A DNA stretch of 64,000 nucleotides from Chaetomium olivaceum (Eukaryota; Ascomycota; Sordariomycetes; Sordariales; Chaetomiaceae), in NCBI GenBank assembly GCA_039881045.1, contig JAYWVB010000029.1:356484-420483 (forward strand), given 5' to 3'. Below, in pieces: positions 21,535 to 33,379 of the stretch (its first letter is position 1; each line of letters starts with the position of its first letter). Under the pieces are notes generated by a model. It worked only from the letters and a program-made list of their open reading frames with translations, made no database searches and was not told the DNA's origin. A program made the position numbers and the translations under genes.

Positions 21535-24500
21535 CTATTTCTCAACCGACATCTCGCTATCAGAAGTGTAAAACCTCTCAAAAGCCCTTTTCTCTAGATC
21601 CTCCTCTGTCATGGCTGCCCCCCTTTTCTCCATGACGTTTTTGCGCCTGAAATAGACTCGCTTAGACCACTTCCACGATTCTGCCCCAAGGAAGAACAGA
21701 ACAGTCATGGCAAAAACAACCCCCCACTCTTTACCAATACCCTCGTGAAGAAACACGCGTTGGTTTAGCACGGGGATGTACAGGGTGGGAAATACCCCGA
21801 AGAAGCCGGCTACCACGGACCAGAAGAGAAATGTGTTCTTCCAGAGCCGGTTGGCCCAGGATTTGGTATCGCATACGGCCCCATCGAAAAACGACAGCCG
21901 GCTGTCGACGAGTTCCCAAGCAAAGAACACAAACATCCACATCATCGCTGTGTAGCAGGTCGATCGGGCTCTGAAGACGCCGAGGCACGAGGGGGAGTAC
22001 CACAAGTTACAGTCGTGCCCAAACTCGCCACCGTAAAAGCCAAAAATGACGATGATGAAGGAGGACAGTAGGCAGATAGCCATAATAATGCCATATGCCG
22101 CAATATCGGCAAGGAACTCGGGGGTGAAGACGCCGTACTTGAGCTATTGTCCTCTCCTGTTAGCGGCTAAACCCAGGAAACTCCGACATTGTTGGCACTT
22201 ACACTTTGTGGTGGCCTGAGCAGAATATGTTTACTGGCCGATTCGAACCCCAACCCAGTTTCGGTGAAAGCACCGGCGACCAGCAACATAAACAGGATCT
22301 CGATGGGGGTGATCTGGAAGACGGAGATCCCGCCGGCATCCTTGTATGCCAGCCCAACTAACAGCGTGGTAACGAAGGCCACATTCGCAGCCAAGACATG
22401 GAGCATGAACTTTTGTACATTGTCAAAGATGCGTCTGCCTTCCTCGACTGCGTTGAGAATACTGGCGAAATTGTCGTCACTGAGGACAATGTCGGAGGCG
22501 GACTTGGCCACATCGCTGCCCCCCAAGCCCATGGCGATACCCACGTCGGCTCTCTTCAGACTGGGACTGTCGTTCACGCCGTCTCCCGTCATGGCAACGT
22601 ACTTGCCTCGTCGGTGGAGGGCGTCAATCATCCTAACCTTGGTGCTCGGTGCACATCGCGCCACCACAAGAGGGAGCTCGGAAAGGGCATCAATCTCGTC
22701 GTCGCTCAGTCGGTCAAAGTCGTGGGCAGTCATGACCATCTGTTCGGCGAGATCCACTCTGATCATGTCCATCCTGGCAGGCAAGATGCCCACCTCAGTT
22801 GCGATGGCTCGTGCCGTTTCGGGGTGATCACCGGTCAGCATATGCACGCCAATGCCTGCCTGGTGGCATTTAAACACGCTGGGCCGGGATTCGGGACGCG
22901 GGGGGTCGTAGATGCCAATAAGGCCGCGGAAAGTAAGGTTGATCTCGTAGTCTTCGCGCTTGAGGAGGCCTCGGCGAGCGTCGTCGGCCGAAACAGAGTG
23001 GATCTTGTTGTCGGTCGAGTTGCTAGCTAGTGCTAGGACCCGGAGGCCGCGGCGGGCAAGGGCTTCCATATTTTGCAAGATGGTATTTTGGATCTCAGGT
23101 GTTAGATCTGTGGTGTCGTCGTCGTCGTCACCGGCGGCGGAGGGGATTGAGATCGATGAGCAGCTGGCTAGTACACGCTCCACAGCTCCCTTAGTGAAGA
23201 TGCGCACTTGCCCCGTAACTCTGTGCTGGCAGAGAACGGACATCTTCTTGACGGAAGAGTCAAAGGGGAACTCGGCTAATTGGGACCATGATTCCGAGGC
23301 TTCTGCCCCGTAACCCGGCCTTCCAAATCGTGTCGCGAGCACTTGCATGGCGATCTCGGTCGCGTCTCCGTTGGCTTGCCACGACGCTGGGCCCTCGTTG
23401 TCAACTCGCTTGACGGTAGCTAGGTTGGCGAGAGAAGCAATGTCAAGGTAATGGTGAAGGGAAGCGTGCGTTTCATTTGCGGGGGTAATCGGCGGTGCGT
23501 TGTCTTCGCTGCCCATCTCGCGTGGCTCTAACTGCACAAACCTCACGGTGCCGACATCGGGATCGTAGGGGTCGCTTATTAAACCGACTGTATAGGTTCC
23601 AAGGCTGGGAATCCACGCCATACGTGCCACCATCTTTCCTTGTGTAAGAGTGCCTGTCTTGTCTGAACAGATGTTGGTCACGCCCCCGAGAGCTTCAAGC
23701 GACCGCATGTTTCGAACGACAACGTTGCGCTGCACCATAACCTTAGTCCCTGCCGCCATAGTGATTGTCAACACGAGGATCAAGGTAACCGGGAGGGTGC
23801 CGAGTGCTGTGGCGACGGCGTAGATGATGACATCGTTTCGAGCTCGGAACTGAGGTGGTGCGATGTTAGCTACCTAAGTATGATGTCTAGGGTGGCGCAA
23901 GCGTGGCCTGTTTCTAGCTTACCTTGTTGGCTGCGAGAACAATGATGGCGCAAATGACGGCGAACCCAAAAATGTAGTAGAAGAGCTGCGACAGCTTCCG
24001 CTGCAACGGCGTCCCCACGGTGAGACCAAGGAACTTGCCGATCCAATCCCACGTTTTCCCGGCCGCAAAGGACATGTATGATGTGATCGATGCCCTGCCA
24101 TTTTCATCATGCGTAAGCTTCCGCTTCTTGCCCCCATCACCGAGGGCAGCAGCAATGGCGCCTATCTCGGAAAACAACCCGGTGGCAAAGACGATGGCAC
24201 GCCCGCGGCCTTTAGTAATGATGCTAGACGAGAACACAACGTTCAAACGGTCCCCGGGCCCAGTGTCCCCACCAAATATTTCGTCCGGGTACTTGCGAGC
24301 GGGAAGACTCTCGCCTGTAAGGAGGGCTTCATCGACTTCGAGATTGACAGCTTCGATAAGGCGTCCGTCGGCGGGAATACTGTCGCCCACCTTGAGTTCG
24401 ATGATATCACCCGGTACCAGTTTGATTGCGTCAATGGTGGAGATGACCCCATCGTCTCGCACGACTTGTGCCGTGGGAGCGTTTAACGATTTGAGCGAAG

Positions 24501-24945
24501 CGATTGTCCTCGCTGCTTGGAGGTCCTGGAGGAAGCCGATGACGACGTTGATGAGTATCAAGCCGGCCAGCACGCCGCCCTCCACCCACGACTGGATGCC
24601 AAAACACGCCGCAAGTGCCAGTAAAAGGATCTTAGCCAGAGTTAGCGCTTCTATCCCGGGGGAGCGAGGCAGATAAAAAGGGGTGGGTTACCAAGGTCAT
24701 AGCATTGACGACTTGGGCCGCAAGGATCTCAAGCGGTTGGACCCCTTTTTCCTTACCGAGGTCATTGGCGCCGTATCTGTCGAAGCGAGCAACGGCCTCG
24801 ACGAGGTCAGCCCCGCTTTGATCTCCGTTTGGAGTTCCTGGGCGACTTGGGCTGAGGGTAAGCAGTGCGGAGGAAGGGACAACGGCTTGTTTGATTGGCC
24901 CGAGACACGACCTTCGACGGCCTGGGTGTGGTTCGGCGCCGCCAT
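21535..24945 (-). CDS. ENA-type (P-type IID) Na+/K+ exporting ATPase
   Basis: Exons on the minus strand are 24692..24945, 23923..24630, 22203..23849 and 21535..22143. Introns are 61, 73 and 59 nt with phase-consistent joins. Visible motifs are the actuator-domain TGES (EALLTGESLPARK), the phosphorylation site SDKTGTLTQGK (about 23650-23675), the KGAVERVL nucleotide-binding segment, the TGDHPETA and TGDGVNDSPSLK hinge motifs, and C-terminal membrane helices. FPFDSSVKKMSVL and the IID-like N-terminus (AQVAQELQTEIKAGLT) point to the fungal ENA family, which extrudes Na+ or K+ at the plasma membrane under salt or alkaline stress. Exon 1 is one base short: the frame slips near 24806-24815, and adding one base restores VEAVARFDRYGANDLGKEKG. 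Corrected length is about 1072 residues, normal for ENA. I treat the shift as a likely consensus error. Confidence 0.88.
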
Positions 24946-26311
24946 AATCGTGGGTAGAGTGTCAAGCCTAAGATGGAGTCGAGATTACTGTCAACGGAAA
25001 CCCAAAAGAAATGGCCATAACAGTCTAACAGTCTCAGATTTCGAAAAGGACCCGAAGAAGCTGCGTCGATACTAAAAAACAACCCATCACTTTATAAGGT
25101 CTTTTTCTGCTGGATTCGGGCCCGGCGAACCCAAGTGCCTTCGTCTTGGCAGATGGCGAGTATGCCCGGCCACCGCATTTGAAAACAAAAACTGGGCAGG
25201 TACCTCTCGAAAAGGGAGCCAAGATACATGTCGTGCAGCCATATTACGTATTGGGAGGAGTAAAACATTGGCATGTGGACCGCCGAGAGATAGAGTATGG
25301 AGCCTGTTGTTGTTCGCGTCTTCCTTCTGCCCGCCCGGGAAAATTGGCGCGCGGGGGCCTGAATCGAGAGGACGGCCTTGTAATTTTGCCTCTTGCTATA
25401 TACTTTATCGTGCTCGACGAAGGATGTAGAATCTGTCCGCGGAGACCTTGTTGCTCTCTGTGCGACTTTGCTTCCTCTTAAGTTGTGAATCGTTGGAAAC
25501 CTCACGTCTTGGCGTGGCAAATTCAAATGACAATAAAAAATAAAATCACTAAACCATGAAACGTGACGAGCCTTGGCGCCGTGGATGGGCACTCAACAGT
25601 TAGAGAAGCTGTGTACCCGGAGATCCGGAGTAGGTAGACTAAACGGGCTTCGGTAAGCCGAGGAGTCGAGACTAGGGACCTGAAGATGGCACCGCAACCG
25701 CTCTCTCGGTCGGCCTTGGTGTGAGAGAATAACGAAAATCGCAATAACTCGACGAGTTGTGCCGATGAAACCTCCCGGTTATTTGGATCGAGGAAGCTCC
25801 CCAGTAGCAAACCAAACGTGCATTCCCCACCTTCAGACCTCGACTCCCTGGACTCCTGATAAATTGGCGATGGTTCTGGGTGTTTCTTCCCCCGTAAAAG
25901 GCTGTGGCGTTATCTGCACCGAGCCGTGGGAGCTAGTAGTTGAAGGATCTGGTGCTCCCGAGTAGAGTCCGACGGGAACCTAGCTTTGAACTTGGATGTT
26001 GTCGGAGATGCGTATGTTCAAGACCGCGAACATGCAGCTATTGTTTAGATGAAAAGCATTGTTAAGAGAGGAGAGAAGTCATAATTTGATCAAGGCATGA
26101 ACTCATGTCGTCTATCGGCGGCAACTTTACAACCTTGAACTTCAACCCAACACGCGGCCAATGGTATGGAATGTAAGAGTCAGTAGTAGAATCAAAATGC
26201 TAGGTGCCAAGAGCTCCAACATTCCCTGCCCGCCGTGCTCCACCGGTTTGATGGTACAACTTGTGGTGCAGGGTTATTGCATCCATTGTGTCAACGGTCT
26301 TGGCTCACCGT
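24946..26311. other. Intergenic region, no gene recognised
   Basis: This is the upstream region of the ENA gene and downstream region of the proline-rich protein gene. The overlapping open frames at 25034-25592 on both strands look random. Confidence 0.5.
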
Positions 26312-28114
26312 TTAATATGTGGGGTTTTGCCCATGCTGTTGGCTTTGCTGATAAAGTTGGGGCTGGTAACCGTCAGACTGGGCGTGATGATCCGCCTGGT
26401 GCTGCTGAGGGTGCGGTTGGTAATGACTTGGTTGATACTCTTGCTGGGGTTGGTAATGCTGAGGCCGGTATTCTTGTTGGGGCGCAGTGTTGTATTCCTG
26501 GTGGTGAGAGGGAGGCGGAGGCGGTGGATACCCTCCATGAGGAGGAGGGGGGTAGTTCTCATGGGAAGGAGCGGAGTGACCCCCCTGAGGAGGAGGGGGA
26601 TAGTTCCCATGAGAAGGACCGGAGTGACTCCCCTGAGGAGGAGGGGGATAGTTCCCATGAGAAGGACCGGAGTGACTCCCCTGAGGAGGAGGGGGATAGT
26701 TCTCATGAGAACCGGGGGAATGGCCTCCATGAGGGGGAGGGGGTTTCACTCCAGGAGGAGGTGTAACCTGATGCCCACCGCCGAGTTGGGCACTAGAGTT
26801 CGGCGCTCCCACGCTCACTCCTTCGTTACCGATATCATCCGGGACAGATATCCTAACCTTGGGTAGGTACTTCTGAACCTTCTGCTCCACCATGTTTTGT
26901 ACGAACACCCAGCTTTCACGCTCAAACTTGCGGTGTCCTCCGTTCACGACGCCCAAGATACTCTCACGCAGGGTCTCCTGCACCTTCCGCACCAGGCCCC
27001 GGATCGTATTGACGAGTTTGGCTTTGATGTCGTCACCGAAACCACGGTCAGCCTGGGGCTGTGCGTCGCGGTCAAGTTGCGAATCAAAGGGGTTGCCGCC
27101 GAGTATTTTCTCTAGCGGCTTTTGAAACTGGTCGGGCAGCAGCTCAAAAAGCTGCTTTTCGATTCCGCCCAGAATCTTGCGAAACTCTAGGCGCACTTCC
27201 CTGTGCACTCTCGCAAGGCCCGTGCTGATCTTTTCACTGATAACCTTAGAGAAGCCGCCACCGTTCTCTTTGTCTCCACCGTCGCGATCGTGGTCGTCGA
27301 GGCCCCTGGATGTTTCTGGGCTGGGTTGCTTCTTATGCCCAAATAAGCCACCGAGCCCCTTGACAAGGTCTTTGACTTGATCTTCGATCTCTCCCTTAAC
27401 ACCATCGCCGAGATCCCGTGTGCTTGTGTTTCCACGCAGCCAGCGTTTGATGTGATCCAGAGCAATTCGAGTGAACTGCTCCGCGATAGGGGTGTGTTGC
27501 TCTCGTAATTTGGCGCCGACTTTCTCCTTTATCTCGGGGCTGATTAAGCGGGCTTTTTCTTCTGGATTGCGCGCGGCGTCCTTCACCGTGTTACTAAGGA
27601 CGCCGAGCAGTCCATCTAGCTGGAAGCTTGGCCGTCCCGAACCTTTGTCGACTTCCAGGTGATCCTGGACGGCGTTCACGGCGGCAGAGAGGAAACCCCT
27701 AACATTCAAGTTGTCGGTGGACTTGGGCCCATAGGAACGAGTCTCGCCTGGTGTTGCGTGGTTTTCGGTGAGGTCGAAAATGTCGCGTAGGTCGTCCCCC
27801 GCTCCGCCAGTGATCTTGGTAAAGTTACGCGTAAGGTCGGCGATCTCGTCAGCAAAGGGCAACGACTGGCCGCCGTATGCATCTGGAACTCGGTCGTTTA
27901 GGCCACGCGAGGCACTTGTGTTGCCTCCTGTTGTAGTTTGGTCCTTGTTGAAGAGCGAGCGAAAGGCATCGACGACCTGTCCTTCTAGGCTGTCAATGGT
28001 CTTTTGTTGGAAGACGTCCAGTTCTTGTGCGATGCGAGGTTGGATTTGTGGCGCCAGCGAGTCGACATACTCGTCAACCTTCTTCATCAACACCTCGGGG
28101 ACGTGGGAAGACAT
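26312..28114 (-). CDS. Uncharacterised fungal protein with helical N-terminus and Pro/Gly/His/Gln-rich tail
   Basis: A single 600-codon frame starts at the ATG complementary to 28112-28114. Residues about 1-55 (VPEVLMKKVDEYVDSLAPQI..) are amphipathic and charged, and the next 350 residues are hydrophilic and probably helical, with Lys/Glu-rich parts and DQFQKPLEKILGGNPF-type blocks. From about residue 430 it turns into low complexity: PPPPQGSHSGPSHGNY-type units (about 16-17 residues, near-perfect repeats) followed by His/Gln/Pro-rich QEYRPQHYQPQQ text. No signal peptide or membrane segment is seen. I know similar hypothetical proteins exist in Pezizomycotina but no function. The intact long frame makes it a real gene. 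The repeat tail suggests phase-separating or adhesive behaviour, which is only inference. Confidence 0.8.
   Translation of the reverse strand: MSSHVPEVLMKKVDEYVDSLAPQIQPRIAQELDVFQQKTIDSLEGQVVDAFRSLFNKDQTTTGGNTSASRGLNDRVPDAYGGQSLPFADEIADLTRNFTKITGGAGDDLRDIFDLTENHATPGETRSYGPKSTDNLNVRGFLSAAVNAVQDHLEVDKGSGRPSFQLDGLLGVLSNTVKDAARNPEEKARLISPEIKEKVGAKLREQHTPIAEQFTRIALDHIKRWLRGNTSTRDLGDGVKGEIEDQVKDLVKGLGGLFGHKKQPSPETSRGLDDHDRDGGDKENGGGFSKVISEKISTGLARVHREVRLEFRKILGGIEKQLFELLPDQFQKPLEKILGGNPFDSQLDRDAQPQADRGFGDDIKAKLVNTIRGLVRKVQETLRESILGVVNGGHRKFERESWVFVQNMVEQKVQKYLPKVRISVPDDIGNEGVSVGAPNSSAQLGGGHQVTPPPGVKPPPPHGGHSPGSHENYPPPPQGSHSGPSHGNYPPPPQGSHSGPSHGNYPPPPQGGHSAPSHENYPPPPHGGYPPPPPPSHHQEYNTAPQQEYRPQHYQPQQEYQPSHYQPHPQQHQADHHAQSDGYQPQLYQQSQQHGQNPTY
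26565..26735. repeat. Coding minisatellite, about 51-bp unit
   Basis: Near-identical units (plus strand CCTGAGGAGGAGGGGGATAG then TTCCCATGAGAAGGACCGGA) repeat about three to four times and encode PPPPQGSHSGPSHGNY-type segments in the minus-strand gene. Two internal copies look identical, so repeat number probably varies between strains. Confidence 0.75.
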
Positions 28115-28522
28115 TGGTGCGGTTGGTATGAAGGGGGGTTTCCCAAGGTAAAGCGATCCTGTAAAGAAACAGACAAAATTGGGGGAGAGATATCAGAAGA
28201 TTCGTATTGCTCGGCAAAGAGGAAGAAGACGCGAGCGGATGCGGGGTTGCTGACCCCACGTCTTGGGACATAAGTTGGATGGGGAGTTGAGAGGGTCCAA
28301 TGGGGTAAGGAATGTACTGTACCTAGGGTTGGGGTTAAGTAGGGCATTAAGACAATGATGGGGGTCCCTTATCTATTATAAGAAGGGAATCCACTGCGCC
28401 GGTATCCTCGTAAGAATGTTGAGTCTTTAGTCCTTATTCACTAGTACTGGTAGAAAATCCGAACCATCTCAAGCAAGAACGGGACCAGCCCTTAAATTTG
28501 GAATTGCTACTCTGCCCTTGTT

Positions 28523-29347
28523 TCAGTTGGGGAGCCTCACGCCAATGTAGCGGAACCCTGCCTGGACAATTGGCTTAGAAGCAGCAAACTTGACGAGAAA
28601 CATCGGTGTAGCATGGGGCAGCTCCCCCTTGGTTTGCAAAGCGATGTACTTGAGGAGGTGGTCGATGTCTGCAGCGTCCTGATCTTGCTTATCCTTGTTG
28701 TTGCTATTCGAGCTGTTCTGCGACCACGAGCAACACCGAATGTTTAGCAGCAGCGACGCCTTCAAGACACGTACTTTGCCAACCATGAAGAAACCATTCG
28801 CGTCGGGATACTCTTGTTGAAGCCTTGCCGGTTCCCGAAAGATGATGGGGACTTTGCTGCCATCTTTCTCGTACCAGACCCGGAGTTTGCCCGTTGATGT
28901 CGTCGACGATTTGAAGCCGTTGTTCTGAGGAGCACACAACGCCTGGGCTGTCTTAGTAGTTTGGCCGGTGGGGACAAATACCTCCACGTCTTCGACGGGG
29001 CGCCTTATGTTGATACCTAAAAGCCCGAGGGCACAGGCGCCCACGATGGCGTAGCGGGTGTCCCCCAGGGTTTGGGCCACCTTCCTGGCGACAGGCTTTG
29101 CAGGTGAATTGTCAAAGTTTGCGTCGCCGGTAAGTGCATTGACCCCGGCCGTGATGATGTCAACAGCAGGGCCAGCTGTTCTACGTGCCGCATCGGCAAT
29201 GCGAGTTGTTCCGGTTGAAGTGCTTGTCCCCGTTGTCGTTGCTCCATTTGTTGCTGACCCATTTCTTCCTGTTCCATTTGTTGCTGTACTCGCCGCCGTC
29301 CTCCGTGCACCACCGCCACCAGAGGCTTGGTTTCGTGTGTTATTCAT
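28523..29347 (-). CDS. Predicted nucleotidyltransferase-fold protein, uncharacterised
   Basis: The ATG at 29345-29347 (MNNTRNQASGGG) opens 274 codons; in-frame sequence upstream has no further ATG. The first about 90 residues are Gly/Thr/Ala-rich and probably disordered. The rest (ARKVAQTLGDTRYAIVGACALGLLG, then RRPVEDVEVFVP) follows the pattern of the nucleotidyltransferase superfamily: a G-x-x-A-L-x-L-L-G strand-helix followed by an acidic pair (VEDVEV) where the metal-binding D-x-D normally sits. The later VRVLKASLLLNIRCCSWSQNS and DAADIDHLLKYIAL segments match the LLNIK..R and D-x-x-DI-x-x-LL blocks of such proteins. Here one acidic residue is Glu (E-D-V-E), so catalysis is uncertain. Substrate and role are unknown. 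It is encoded next to, and in the same direction as, the proline-rich protein gene. Confidence 0.65.
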   Translation of the reverse strand: MNNTRNQASGGGGARRTAASTATNGTGRNGSATNGATTTGTSTSTGTTRIADAARRTAGPAVDIITAGVNALTGDANFDNSPAKPVARKVAQTLGDTRYAIVGACALGLLGINIRRPVEDVEVFVPTGQTTKTAQALCAPQNNGFKSSTTSTGKLRVWYEKDGSKVPIIFREPARLQQEYPDANGFFMVGKVRVLKASLLLNIRCCSWSQNSSNSNNKDKQDQDAADIDHLLKYIALQTKGELPHATPMFLVKFAASKPIVQAGFRYIGVRLPN

Positions 29348-30491
29348 CCTAAGGAAGATGGTGGGGAGTGAAATGGGGTTGAAAAAATGTTCGTGGTAAC
29401 TTAAATGTTCAAGGTTGAATGGGGACGTAGAAGGGATCGTGAGTAACACAAGACCTCGATGGCAATTGACTAACGCTCCTACGGCTTTATATAACTAATT
29501 TAAAATGCCGCCGAGTCGAGCCTGCAATCCTCTAGCCTTGGTAGGTTTCAGATCTACGCTTCTGTCAGCTAAATGAAACAACTATGTAGGTGGTTGTAGG
29601 AGTGTCAATTGGAGGAAAGATGGAACTTGGCATAGAAATCGCGTATGTTTGAGAACAGTGAGAGTGCACCCGTTCGTCTTACATGGAGGCCGGAAGGATC
29701 ATTAGAATGTTGTCGGAGTATTTTGCTCGCGCTGAAAACCAGCTGCTAGGCCATTATAGACGGCCCCGATGTGGCCTGGATGTCAGAGCCTTTGCCGCGG
29801 CCCACAGGACCGTGCGGCGGCCGAATATGATCGATCCCTCGCTCCTTGAGGTCTGTACCTCGGGTATGTCCGGACCGCGTGATAGTATATACCTACCTAT
29901 GTCTCATCCCTTCTCTTTCTGTGTGAACAGCAGGATCGCTGGAACATTGATACCATGCTTGTCCGCTCGTTGGTGTTTAGTTCAACTTCCCGGTCCCGAA
30001 TGGAATGACGCCAAGCTCAGTTTGGAGCTCCCAAAGTCGGGTAAGCAGCCCGAACCAACCAGCAGCTCTTCGCTGAGGTACAGTACATCGTTCCAACGAC
30101 TGCGCTTGGACACACTGCGCCCAACGCCCGGCTGCTGGGCCACGAGTACCGAGCAACCCCACATCGTGGATCTCTGCGTCGCCCTAGCCTCGGTGCCTCG
30201 CTTGGACACCGGACATAGCCACATCGCGTCTCTAATTTGACTCACGCAATCCAGCACAAGATCACAAGACTCTGCCACACTAGGGTTAGCTTCCAGGTTG
30301 CTCCGCCAAAGACAAAAGATGGCTGGCAGCCTCATCACAAGGCAACAGAAGATAAATCTGGTATAAAAGCATCGTGACCCGAGGACTCTCAAACTGTAAA
30401 CGTAAGATGACTTGGAATTCCATTGCTTAAACTCATTCATTGAATCTGAGGTCGCCTCTCGCATTTCATACATTTATTGCATTGTATCACT
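29348..30491. other. Divergent intergenic region
   Basis: It lies between two divergently transcribed genes and probably contains both promoters. An open frame at 29683-30240 has no recognisable domain or good codon pattern and is not called. Confidence 0.5.
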
Positions 30492-32613
30492 ATGGCGTTC
30501 CCCGCCGCCAAAGAGATTTCGCCAGACCATATCCTCGTTAGCCTCCCTTCGTCCTCTTTTTGGTTTAGCCAAATCCTGAAGATTGTACTAACCAGTTCCC
30601 ACTATTCTAGGATCACATTTGGATACTGCAAAGATTCTGCGCCTTGATTGACCATGTCAAATCGCCAGGGCCTTATGCTGCCAAGTATCCCGCATCACAC
30701 ACGGACTCGGTGCTCACCAAGAAGACGAACGAACAATGGAGGGTCCAAGCCTTCTGATGAACGCCGAGGTTAGGTATTCATTTTATCTCCGCTTTCTCGA
30801 GGACTGGGTTCTCAAACATAGCCCGGGCGCCGTAGAGAAGGATTGGCCGCTCCCGCCTTGGGACGTCGCCCTCATATTTTACATCCACATGCTCTCCCCC
30901 CAACGGTTTCAGAAGGACATGACCGTCGAGTACCGCCGCCTCTGGAACGCTCGTATTTCCTTCCCTCTCGCTCGGCTGAGGCAACACCCGCGCAACGACG
31001 AGTCCTCGGAGCGGCAATGGGAGGCTATGTATCCCAACATTCCCTATCAAGTTTTCGAGTTTGGACCCGACGACGGAGCTCCGCATATCTCAACTAAGGT
31101 TCAACGCGCGCTCGACATCCGCGGTTACAAATGTGGCTCCGTCCACTGTACCGCCGTTCACATGCGGCGAAAAAACAATCAGATCATCCCCATGGCTGAA
31201 TGGTCTGCCTACCGCCTCGGCAAGCGTCACAGCCCGGCTTGTCCCTCATGCAAGACGAGCTTTTCATCAGCAGAGGGAGGATACAACTCAGCTTTTGCAC
31301 GTCTCTGCAAGACCGTTTTTGGGCAGCATGTTTTTGGGCTCTGGGACGCGCCACTACGCCAGATTGGTTTTGTCGAGCGGATCTTAACTGAGATTATCTC
31401 AGTCACGACAGTTCAGCTCCAGGCCTATCAAGAACGCTATCTCAGATTCTTACGGCTGATGAAAGACCATCCGAAGACACTTTTCGTCCCAACGCTCGAC
31501 ATCGATCTCTTTTGGCACACCCACCAACTCTCGCCAGCTGCTTACGACGCCTACTGTCGCAGGCATGTCGGTCGCCCTGTTAACCATGACGACACTATTG
31601 CTGCGCCTGGCCGATCCAGTGCACTGGACGATACCAAGCGGTGCTGGGCGCTAGCATACCGTGAGCTATTCCTAGGTGGCCCTGCTGAGATTGTCACCCT
31701 GCTGCAGGAGAAAACGGCCTTCTACGCTGCCAAATGCCAGGAAAAAGAGCGCCGCCTCACCGATTTTGACAACGAGCACGACACACCAGGTATACTGCTC
31801 GATATGAAGACGGCAAAGAAGGCGGCCATGGTCGAGTTGAACAAGGAAGCGGCGATAAGGGGCGAGGTTGATGTCCTGGCGCATACACTTCGGCTATCTT
31901 TGCGGGCACGGGACGCTGTACGGCCGAGGATCAAGATTTTTAAGTACAGGCATTATTCCCGAAAGAGTCGAGAGGAGTTGACACGGAGGGATGCCGAGGT
32001 GCTCGACGCTGGGACTCAAAAGAGCGCCAAGGAGAAGGCCCTGAGCGAACAGCAGAAAACCACAGCCGAAGAGCGGTGGCAGCCAGGAATCGGCAAGAAG
32101 TACGCTGGCAGAAGGTTCAGACTAAGAGGTCAGGCCTGGAGGCGGAGCTCGCGAGCCAGGTGTCAATAGCAGAAAACGCCGTTGTCAAGGACTGTGTCGC
32201 CCGGGCAGATCAACTCAGAGGCGACCCAGTGGGGAAGGGCATGCTATCTGTGGTGCCGTCCGAAGCTCAAATTATGGCAGCGCCCGTGATTGGGAAATGG
32301 CGCCGTGTCCCACCAACGCAAGTAACGCAACCCTGGGGAGCTGGATTGGGATATGCACCACTTGATCCTCTGGGAGGAGGTTCATTCGGCGGCGCAGCGT
32401 TTGGGTCGGATTATAAAGGCGATTACGGAGGGTGTGGGGGTGACGGATGGGGTCGGTCGGGAAGTAGTGACGCTGGAGGTGGCTCTGGAGGGGGGGGGGA
32501 GGCGGTTGCGGTGGTGGTGGCTCTGGAGGGGGCGGGGAGGCGGTTGCGGTGGGGGGGGTAGTAGTGGTGGAGGGGGTTGCGGAGGTGGTGGCTGCGGTGG
32601 GGGCGGTTGTTGA
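30492..32613 (+). CDS. DUF1399/glycine-rich domain protein (GRDP-like), frame broken by single-base losses
   Basis: Exon 1 is 30492..30536 (ATG at 30492); a 74-nt intron ends at 30610. Exon 2 runs to a stop at 32611-32613. The protein has the DUF1399 hallmarks: LPPWDVALIFYIHMLSPQRF (W-D-V-x-x-x-W/Y-x-x-H-x-L-x-P) and VPTLDIDLFWHTHQLSPAAY (D-I-D-L-x-W-H-x-H-Q-L-x-P-x-x-Y), a coiled, charged segment, then a Gly-rich tail (GGCGGDGWGRSG, ending GGGGCGGGGCGGGGC). Function is unknown in fungi; plant relatives are linked to stress responses. The frame moves by -1 at about 30757, about 32080 and twice in G runs of the tail near 32500 and 32540. All four are cured by adding one base, so assembly errors at homopolymers are more likely than decay. 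Length would be about 700 residues. Confidence 0.8.
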
Positions 32614-33379
32614 GGAGGATGATACCACTTGATTTCCTTGATCTTTCTAAGGAAGTTCTGGCCATGGGGTTTCAGACGTTCTGGGCGGAGTCCGTATAAT
32701 GAAGGCGTCGTACATGCTAAACACTTGTTCACGAGGTAGCCGCGGCTTCTGTCCTTTGGGGTCGTACGAATTCGGTAATTTTTGCGACTGGCTGCGTGGA
32801 AACCCGCCTTAGCTGGGATGCATTGCACTCGGTGTTTTTGCCGTCACAATCTCGGAGCAGTGGAAGAAGAGATGCGATTGGAGAACGTATGCCGCGGTGG
32901 ACAGGTCCTGAAGGGTGGGCATCAAACTTTCTATACTGAAATTTAATGTAGCATGCCGAGGTAAAGAAAGTATGACAAACCCTAACCTTCAGACCTACCA
33001 CGCAGATGTCGAGACCATAACATTGTCGCCCTAACTCACACTATCCGGCGTTGAAACGTGCTAGTGTCTCATATCCCAAGCAGTGTTTAACGGTGGCATT
33101 CCTGTTCCTAGTAGGGCTTGCGAGTGGTGTAGAATCACTTTACGCTAGGGAAATCAGGGATGTGAAAATACCTGCCTAGGTATTAGAACTTCCCAACCGA
33201 GGTCCCGAGGATCAGACCCAAGCTGGGCGGTGTTGTAATTGCTGTTGGAGTTCTTGTCACTATAAGTTATGAATGATCCATTACCAGGTCCTCTTCTTGA
33301 TCCTAGCCACAAGTCCCTTAAGCTAATCCGCACTTACCATCAGCCCAAAGTTCCACCATATCGTCAACCAGTCGCCACG
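32614..33379. other. Intergenic region upstream of cutinase gene
   Basis: No gene or RNA is recognised. It contains the promoter of the cutinase-like gene. Confidence 0.5.

Noticed and set aside
25034..25592. Open frames upstream of ENA
   Set aside because: They overlap in opposite strands and lack motifs.
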